From: Paucibacter sp. TC2R-5
GTDB taxonomy: Bacteria; Pseudomonadota; Gammaproteobacteria; Burkholderiales; Burkholderiaceae_C
Assembly: GCF_025717605.1 (NCBI RefSeq)
Contig: NZ_JAJIRQ010000008.1
Location: 248,001-312,000 of the forward strand
Length of the DNA stretch: 64,000 nt
Direction: 5' to 3'
The notes beneath the pieces are model-generated. The model was not told the origin of the DNA, made no database searches, and saw only the letters and a program-made list of their open reading frames with translations. The stretch's first letter is position 1, and each line of letters begins with the position of its first letter. The translations under genes were made by a program, and so were the position numbers. Below are positions 58,467 to 64,000 of this stretch, piece after piece.

Positions 58467-59957
58467 ATGAGCAAACCCTCCATCAACTGGCATGAACGCG
58501 CCGCCCTATTGAAAATCGATGGACGCCCCTTCATTGGCGGGCGCCGAGTCGAGTGCCTGAGCGGTGAGCAGTTCGACTGCATCTCGCCCATCAATGGCAA
58601 GAGCTTGGGGGCGGTAGCCAGGGGTCAAGGGGCCGATATCGACGCGGCGGTGGCCGCCGCCCGCGCCGCCTTTGATGACGGCCGCTGGTCCAGGCGCCCA
58701 CCCGCAGCGCGCAAGCGCGTGTTGCTCAAGTTTGCCGATCTGATCCTGGCCGCCAAAGAGGAATTGGCCCTGCTGGAAACGCTGGATATGGGCAAGCCCA
58801 TCCAGTATTCGCTCAGCGTCGATGTACCGGCAGCAGCTCGCTGCATCGCCTGGTACGCGGAAGCGGTCGACAAGATTTACGACGAGATTGCGCCCACTGG
58901 CCCGACAGCACTGGCCTTGATACAGCGCGAACCCATGGGCGTGATCGGCGCCATCGTGCCCTGGAACTATCCGATGATCATGTCGGCCTGGAAGTTGGGG
59001 CCCGCGCTGGCCGCCGGCAACTCGGTGGTGCTTAAACCTAGCGAGAAATCCCCACTGACCGCGCTGCGCTTGGCCGAGCTGGCCATGGAGGCCGGCTTGC
59101 CGCCTGGGGTTTTCAATGTGGTGCCCGGCTTCGGCCATGAGGCTGGTGAGGCTTTGGCCCTGCACATGGACGTGGACGCGATTGGCTTCACCGGCTCGAC
59201 CCGGGTCGGGCGCAAGATGCTGGAATACGCCGGCCGCTCGAATCTGAAGCGGGTCTATAACGAACTCGGCGGCAAATCGGCTTTTTTGGTCTTCCCGGAC
59301 TTTGACGATCTTCAGCGCGCCGCGCAGACCGTGGCCGGCAGCATGTTCTTCAACCAAGGCGAGTCCTGCAACGCGCCCTCGCGCGTGCTGGTGCACGAAG
59401 ACATCGCCGATGAGTTTGCCGCCTTGGTGGCGGCGCAAGTGCCTCAGTATCAAGCGGGCGATCCGCTCGACGCCGGCACCGTGATGGGCGCCTTGGTGGA
59501 CGAGGGGCAACTGCGCACGGTGTTGGGCTATATCGAATCGGGCCTACAAGAAGGCGCGCGCGTCTTGGCCGGCGCCAAGCAGTCGCGCGAGGCCAGCGGT
59601 GGCTACTTTGTCGAACCGACTGTATTCGAGGCACAGCCGCAGATGAAGATTGCGCGGGAGGAGATCTTCGGCCCGGTGATGAGCTTGCTGCGCTTCAAAG
59701 ACGAAGCACAGGCGGTGGCCATGGCCAACGACAGCCCATACGGCCTGCAAGCCAGCGTCTGGAGCAGTCATATCGACCGGGCCCATCGGGTCGCAAGGGC
59801 GCTGCGCGCCGGCACCGTGCACGTCAACCAATACGACGAAGACGATATGACCGTGCCCTTCGGCGGCTACAAGCAAAGTGGTAACGGGCGCGACAAATCG
59901 CTGCATGCCTTCGACAAATACACCGAGTTGAAAACAACTTGGCTGCGCATCAATTGA
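58467..59957 (+). CDS. puuC: Aldehyde dehydrogenase, gamma-glutamyl-aminobutyraldehyde type (PuuC)
   Basis: 496 residues. NAD(P)-dependent aldehyde oxidation. Motifs: AIVPWNYPMIMSAWKLGPAL, FTGSTRVGRKML, the general base Glu266 in YNELGGKSAFLV, and the nucleophile Cys301 in FNQGESCNAPSRVLV. The C-terminus has PFGGYKQSGNGRDKSLHAFD. It likely oxidises gamma-glutamyl-aminobutyraldehyde or 4-aminobutyraldehyde made by the PuuB-type and SpuC-type enzymes. It is the last gene of the polyamine series. Confidence 0.92.
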   Translation: MSKPSINWHERAALLKIDGRPFIGGRRVECLSGEQFDCISPINGKSLGAVARGQGADIDAAVAAARAAFDDGRWSRRPPAARKRVLLKFADLILAAKEELALLETLDMGKPIQYSLSVDVPAAARCIAWYAEAVDKIYDEIAPTGPTALALIQREPMGVIGAIVPWNYPMIMSAWKLGPALAAGNSVVLKPSEKSPLTALRLAELAMEAGLPPGVFNVVPGFGHEAGEALALHMDVDAIGFTGSTRVGRKMLEYAGRSNLKRVYNELGGKSAFLVFPDFDDLQRAAQTVAGSMFFNQGESCNAPSRVLVHEDIADEFAALVAAQVPQYQAGDPLDAGTVMGALVDEGQLRTVLGYIESGLQEGARVLAGAKQSREASGGYFVEPTVFEAQPQMKIAREEIFGPVMSLLRFKDEAQAVAMANDSPYGLQASVWSSHIDRAHRVARALRAGTVHVNQYDEDDMTVPFGGYKQSGNGRDKSLHAFDKYTELKTTWLRIN

Positions 59958-60018
59958 GCAGCTTGGCAAGCGGCGCCAAGCCTCTAAGATAGGTGGTCCT
60001 GGCTACGACCATCTTGCC

Positions 60019-62127
60019 ATGCTGTCTTTGCTTCCCCGCCTGCGAATCGGACCACGCCTGAGTTTGGTGTTTTCGTTTCTGCTGGTCTTGCTCTTGCTGG
60101 TGGCGGGCATGGCGATCACACGCTTTGGCCACTTCTCCCAGGCTTTGACCAAGTTGGTGGCCGAACAGGCGCAGACGGCGGAGTTGATCACCGACATCAG
60201 CGCTGGCTCGGAAGATGCCGCGCGCAAACTGCTGGTCTTGATCAGCGCCAAGCGCGATCAACGCGTGCTGGCCTACACCGCCATCGACGCCGCCAATCAG
60301 CGTTTGAACAAGGCATTGAGTCAACTCGAGCTGCGCCTCCCCGCTGGCCCCCGCCACGAGGCATTCATGCTGATGCGCGGCCGCTTGGAAGAGTACCGGG
60401 CCCATTACGGCTTCACCGCCGACCTGCTCGAAGCCGAACTGTTCGAAGAAGCCCGGCGCATGTTGGGCAACGAAACCGAAGCCAGCCTGAGCCGACTGGC
60501 CGAAGCCATCCGCGATCTCTCCAGCGCCGAACAGGTAGCCTCTTTTGCCGAAGCGACCCGGTTGCGGGAACAAATTGCGAGCGATCGCGACGCCGTGTTG
60601 CTGGCTTGTTTGTTGGCCTTGGTACTGGGTCTGGGCCTGGCAGCCTTGGTCACGCGCAGCATCACCGGCCCATTGTCCAAGACCGAGGCCGGTGCCGGCT
60701 TGATCGCGGCGGGCAATTACGAGCACCGCATCGATCGGCAAGGCAGCGATGAAGTCAGCCGTGTCAGCGGCGCCGTCAACACGTTGGCGCAAGCGGTGGG
60801 AGACCGCGAACGCCAACTGCAGCATCAGGCCAATATCGATTTGCTGACCGGCTTGGCGCAGCGCGCGCATTTCATCAAGCTGGGCGACGAACAGCTGGAG
60901 CCGCTGCTCGCAAACGGGGGCGCTGCGCTGCTGCTGTGCCTGGACGTGGACCGGCTCAAGACCATCAACAACATCCTCGGCTTCGAGGCCGGCGACGCAG
61001 TGCTGGTCGGCGCTGCGGATAAGCTGCGCGATCTGTTCGCCGGCGGCGCTTGTCTGGGTCGTTTGGGCGGAGGCACTTTTGTCGTCTTGCTGCCCTTGCC
61101 GCCTGCGCAAGGCACAAGCCATGCGCTGCAGGCGCAGGCCCAGGCCGACAAGGTCTTGCAAGCCGTTCAGCATATTGTGTGTTGGCAGGGCCAGACCCTG
61201 GATCTGTCCATCTCGCTGGGCATGACGCTCTTCCCCGAGCATGGCCAAGGCTGCGAAGCCCTTGTGCGGCTGGCCGAGCAGGCGATGTTCGAGAGCAAGC
61301 GCCTGCGCTCGCATGCCAGCCTGTATGTGCCGACGCTGGAGGCGGCACGCAAGCAACAGCTGAGCTTGCTGTCCGACCTGCAAGAAGCGGTGGCGCACAA
61401 CCACTTGCGGCAGTTTTTGCAGCCCAAGGTTTCGGCGCGGGACGGCAGCCTGCAAGGCGTTGAAGCGCTGGTGCGCTGGCAGCACCCGGTGCGGGGCTGG
61501 TTGCCCCCAAGTGACTTTGTGCCCTTCGCCGAGCAAACGGGGCGCATTCGGCAGATCACCCAGTGGATGCTGGAGCGCGCGGTGCGCACGTTGTCTGCCT
61601 GGCATGCGCAGGGTTTGAGCCTGAGCATCGCCGTGAATGTTTCGACCCTGGATTTGCAAGACCCCAGTCTGGTCGGACGGGTCGCGACCCTGTTGAGCCA
61701 GGCCAATTTGCCGCCCCATTTGCTGCATCTGGAGCTGACCGAATCGGGTCTGATGGCCGCCGGGCCGGAGCCCATCCAAATGCTGCATGCGCTTCATGAA
61801 CTGGGCGTTAAGTTGTCGATCGACGATTTCGGCACCGGCCAGTCTTCGCTGGCTTATTTGCAAATGCTGCCGGTACATGAGCTCAAAATTGACCGCAGCT
61901 TTGTCGACGGCGTCAATTTCGACGCGCGCCGCCAGGAACTGCTCGGCTCCATCGTCAAGCTCGGGCACAGCTTGCGCCTGACCGTGACGGCCGAGGGCGT
62001 CGAAACCGAGGCCGAGATGGCGGTGCTGCGCAATGCGGGCTGCGATTTGGTGCAAGGCTATTTGCTCGCTAAGCCGATGGACACCCCGGTCTTCGAGCAG
62101 TGGCGCGAAGGCTACCGACCCGCTTGA
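60019..62127 (+). CDS. Membrane sensor with degenerate GGDEF and intact EAL domain
   Basis: 702 residues. Two membrane helices (about 14-35 and 192-212) flank a helical periplasmic sensor region; a HAMP-like segment follows (SITGPLSKTEAG to ~262). The GGDEF-like domain has GGGTF (350-354) at the active site and is probably inactive. The EAL domain is complete: E482-A-L, N540, the ELTESG glutamate, D602-D603, K623, E659 and Q679. It should hydrolyse c-di-GMP to pGpG. It follows puuC by 61 bases and is probably a separate unit. Confidence 0.93.
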   Translation: MLSLLPRLRIGPRLSLVFSFLLVLLLLVAGMAITRFGHFSQALTKLVAEQAQTAELITDISAGSEDAARKLLVLISAKRDQRVLAYTAIDAANQRLNKALSQLELRLPAGPRHEAFMLMRGRLEEYRAHYGFTADLLEAELFEEARRMLGNETEASLSRLAEAIRDLSSAEQVASFAEATRLREQIASDRDAVLLACLLALVLGLGLAALVTRSITGPLSKTEAGAGLIAAGNYEHRIDRQGSDEVSRVSGAVNTLAQAVGDRERQLQHQANIDLLTGLAQRAHFIKLGDEQLEPLLANGGAALLLCLDVDRLKTINNILGFEAGDAVLVGAADKLRDLFAGGACLGRLGGGTFVVLLPLPPAQGTSHALQAQAQADKVLQAVQHIVCWQGQTLDLSISLGMTLFPEHGQGCEALVRLAEQAMFESKRLRSHASLYVPTLEAARKQQLSLLSDLQEAVAHNHLRQFLQPKVSARDGSLQGVEALVRWQHPVRGWLPPSDFVPFAEQTGRIRQITQWMLERAVRTLSAWHAQGLSLSIAVNVSTLDLQDPSLVGRVATLLSQANLPPHLLHLELTESGLMAAGPEPIQMLHALHELGVKLSIDDFGTGQSSLAYLQMLPVHELKIDRSFVDGVNFDARRQELLGSIVKLGHSLRLTVTAEGVETEAEMAVLRNAGCDLVQGYLLAKPMDTPVFEQWREGYRPA

Positions 62128-62141
62128 GCGGGTCTTGGTAC

Positions 62142-62183
62142 ATGGGCCTTTGTAAATGGGCCTTTGTAAGCGGGCCTTGATAA
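62142..62183. repeat. 14-bp tandem repeat, three copies
   Basis: Two perfect copies of atgggcctttgtaa (62142-62155 and 62156-62169) and a degenerate third (gcgggccttgataa, 62170-62183) follow the EAL gene. They do not code for anything annotated. Confidence 0.8.
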
Positions 62184-62333
62184 GCAGACTTGACGGCCAG
62201 CGATAGAAGGGCAAAGCGCCGCGCAGCCTTTGTAGCACCGGCTTTTTGCAGTCTGTCGCAAAAGCACTGCATGCAAGGCCAGGGTTGAATATCGTGCGGG
62301 CATTGTTACGGCACAGCCCCACCAAGGAACCCC

Positions 62334-63203
62334 ATGCTAGAACTTCAGCAGGTCAGCAAAATCTTCGGCGGCCAGCTCCGCGCGGTCGATCAGGTCACGA
62401 TGACATTGACGCAAGGCGTGGTCGGCTTGATCGGCCACAACGGCGCGGGCAAGACCACGCTGATGCAGATGATCGCCAGCCTGACCAGGCCAAGCAGCGG
62501 CGCGATTCTTTTCCAGGGTCAGGACATCGTCAAAAAGCCGGAACAGATTCGCAGCCGCTTGGGCTTTTTGCCGCAGGATTTCGGTGTCTACCCCAACCTC
62601 AGCGCCTTGGAGTTCATGCAGTATTTCGCCGCCTTGAAGGGCGTGCGCGACCCGGCGCGCATCCGCCATTTGCTGGAACTGGTGAACCTGCAAGACCATG
62701 CCAAGCGCCCCGCCGCCAGCTTCTCAGGCGGCATGCGCCGACGCCTCGGGATCGCACAGGCCTTGCTGAACGACCCCGACATCCTCATCGTCGATGAGCC
62801 CACCGCCGGCCTAGACCCTGAAGAGCGCCTGCGCTTTCGCAACTTGCTGGCCGAGTTAGGCTTCAAAAAGCTGGTCATCATGTCGACCCATATCGTCAGC
62901 GACGTCGAGAGCATTGCCGGCCAGCTGGCCATCATGAAGAACGGTCGATTGATCGCGTTTGAAACCCCGGACGCGATCCTGCAAGCCGCGCATGGCCAGG
63001 TCTGGCAAGCCAATATCGACGCGGCCGAGTTCGAGTCCTTGCGCGCGCAAGTTCATGTCCTGCATGCGCAGCGCCAGGGCGAGCGCATCAATGTCCGCAT
63101 CGCCCACCCCCATTCGCCCTGCCGTGACGCCAGCCACGCCGAACCGAGCCTGGAAGAGGCCTTGATGGCGCGCCGCTATGCGGCCTTGGAATTGGCCGCA
63201 TGA
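62334..63203 (+). CDS. ABC transporter ATP-binding protein
   Basis: 289 residues. Walker A GHNGAGKTTLMQMIAS, signature FSGGMRRRLGIAQALL, Walker B ILIVDEPTAGLDPEE and the switch His in IMSTHIVSDVES are intact. The arrangement with a following ABC-2-like membrane gene indicates an exporter; the substrate is unknown. The stop overlaps the permease start (ATGA). Confidence 0.92.
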   Translation: MLELQQVSKIFGGQLRAVDQVTMTLTQGVVGLIGHNGAGKTTLMQMIASLTRPSSGAILFQGQDIVKKPEQIRSRLGFLPQDFGVYPNLSALEFMQYFAALKGVRDPARIRHLLELVNLQDHAKRPAASFSGGMRRRLGIAQALLNDPDILIVDEPTAGLDPEERLRFRNLLAELGFKKLVIMSTHIVSDVESIAGQLAIMKNGRLIAFETPDAILQAAHGQVWQANIDAAEFESLRAQVHVLHAQRQGERINVRIAHPHSPCRDASHAEPSLEEALMARRYAALELAA

Positions 63204-64000
63204 ACGGGCAGTTACTCCTCGTCTTGGTGCTGACCGAGTGGCGCTTGCGCACCCGCCGGCTTGGCAGCCTGCTCGCTTTTGCCGCGATGCTGGGACTGGC
63301 CTGGCTGATCATCGCGGCACCTGTTGACAACACCACGCTGCTGGTCGTGAAAGACACCCGAGTCCTCAATACCAGTGCCGCGCTGGCATTGGCCAGCGCC
63401 ACCTTGCTGAGCCCCTTGTTGACGCTATTCGGCTTTTTCTTGCTGCGCGGCCGTGCCGCTGAGGACATGCGCAGTGGTTTGGGTGCGGTGATCGCCTGTG
63501 CGCCGGCATCCTCCGCGGTTTTCTTGTTGGGCCGCACGCTTGCCGGCCTGCTCTACTTGGGCGTTCTGGTGCTGGCCTACCTGGCCTCGACCTTGGTGTT
63601 TCATCTCAGCCATGGCGTGGGCCCGCTCGAGCTCGGCGTTTATTTGCGGGCCTATGCCTTCGTGCTGCTGCCCAGCCTGTGCTTCACCGCTACTTGCGCC
63701 ACTTTTTTTGACAGCGTCAGCGTCTTAATGGGCAAGGCCGGTGATGTGCTGTACTTCTTCATCTGGGTAGCCCTGCTGGCCTTGATGGCCAGCATTGGCT
63801 CGGCTGATTTGGCGCCCGCTCCGGCCTGGCTGCTGCTGGACTTCACCGGCATCGTGACCGCCGTGTCACAGCTGAGCGCGCAGCTGGGCAGTACCTCGGT
63901 CCAACTGGGGCTGAGCAGCTTCAACCCCGAGCTCGCCCCGATCAGCATCAAGGAGTTGAGCTGGTCCACCAGCCAGTTATTCACGCGCGGCCTTGCCCTC
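63200..64000 (+). CDS. ABC-2 type transporter membrane protein, N-terminal part (runs off window)
   Basis: The frame is open from the ATG at 63200 to the last base, 267 codons. It begins MNGQLLLVLVLTEWRLRTRR and shows about six hydrophobic segments (SLLAFAAMLGLAWLIIAA, LLSPLLTLFGFFLLRGRA, TLAGLLYLGVLVLAYLAS, AYAFVLLPSLCFTATCAT, VLYFFIWVALLALMASIG). This fits the membrane partner of the ATPase encoded just before. The 3' end is outside the window. Confidence 0.85.
   Translation, partial: MNGQLLLVLVLTEWRLRTRRLGSLLAFAAMLGLAWLIIAAPVDNTTLLVVKDTRVLNTSAALALASATLLSPLLTLFGFFLLRGRAAEDMRSGLGAVIACAPASSAVFLLGRTLAGLLYLGVLVLAYLASTLVFHLSHGVGPLELGVYLRAYAFVLLPSLCFTATCATFFDSVSVLMGKAGDVLYFFIWVALLALMASIGSADLAPAPAWLLLDFTGIVTAVSQLSAQLGSTSVQLGLSSFNPELAPISIKELSWSTSQLFTRGLAL

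Noticed and set aside
59950-62325. 791-codon open frame on the minus strand, antisense to the EAL gene
   Set aside because: It mirrors a gene with complete EAL motifs; the translation is Gln/His/Arg-rich with no domain, as expected for shadow frames at high GC.

Overview
The window is about 64 kb of high-GC chromosomal DNA from a betaproteobacterium, most likely order Burkholderiales (possibly the Rubrivivax-Leptothrix-Roseateles group). This rests on gene order and families: pyrG-kdsA-eno-ftsB, suhB divergent from trmJ-cysE, zapA followed by 6S RNA, rpsU-yqeY, a DUF3138 outer-membrane protein and many betaproteobacterial-type orthologues. The genus is an inference. I see no insertion sequence, integrase, phage gene, CRISPR array, rRNA or tRNA; this is core and metabolic chromosome, densely packed on both strands.

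Layout. (1) 1-2713: the tail of an intact GGDEF diguanylate cyclase, an RDD membrane protein and a patatin-like phospholipase. (2) 2775-11469, minus strand: an eight-gene, almost gapless operon for propionyl-CoA to succinyl-CoA conversion. In transcription order it is methylmalonyl-CoA mutase, a GNAT acetyltransferase, MeaB, carboxylase beta subunit, a small exported protein, biotinylated carboxylase alpha subunit, methylmalonyl-CoA epimerase and a hotdog thioesterase. A GntR/FCD regulator is divergent at 11568. (3) 12280-17830: housekeeping block with nth, a coiled-coil/ZapA pair, 6S RNA, an EVE protein, a degenerate GGDEF protein, a flavoprotein, rpsU and yqeY. (4) 18011-21570: a TRAP transporter with its binding protein in convergent orientation and two strong terminators between. 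(5) 21739-36381: pmbA, darP-mog, cysE, trmJ, suhB, mutS, a hydrolase, pyrG, kdsA, eno, ftsB, and a pnuC/NadR-type kinase pair for nicotinamide riboside salvage. (6) 36367-45395: pfkA, a LysE exporter, a very large unrecognised membrane protein (1265 residues), Hsp33, a gamma-carbonic-anhydrase-like protein, DUF455 and an EamA transporter. (7) 45556-59957: a polyamine uptake and catabolism locus with a Lrp/AsnC regulator, two aminotransferases, PuuB/PuuD/PuuA/PuuC-type enzymes, a PotFGHI-type ABC importer and an embedded DUF3138 outer-membrane protein. (8) 60019-64000: an EAL protein with degenerate GGDEF, and an ABC exporter pair cut by the window edge.

How it works together. Region 2 feeds odd-chain, branched-chain or propionate carbon into the TCA cycle. 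Region 7 appears to import putrescine-like amines through the outer membrane (DUF3138, inferred) and inner membrane (ABC importer), then degrade them by the gamma-glutamyl route and by direct transamination. Three c-di-GMP-type proteins flank these regions, of which one looks like an active cyclase and one an active phosphodiesterase.

Most worth a second look: the 1265-residue orphan membrane protein (38126-41923); DUF3138 as a candidate polyamine outer-membrane channel; and a 41-codon leader in front of the biotin carboxylase gene that begins with a second, diverged copy of the biotin-carboxylase N-terminus.
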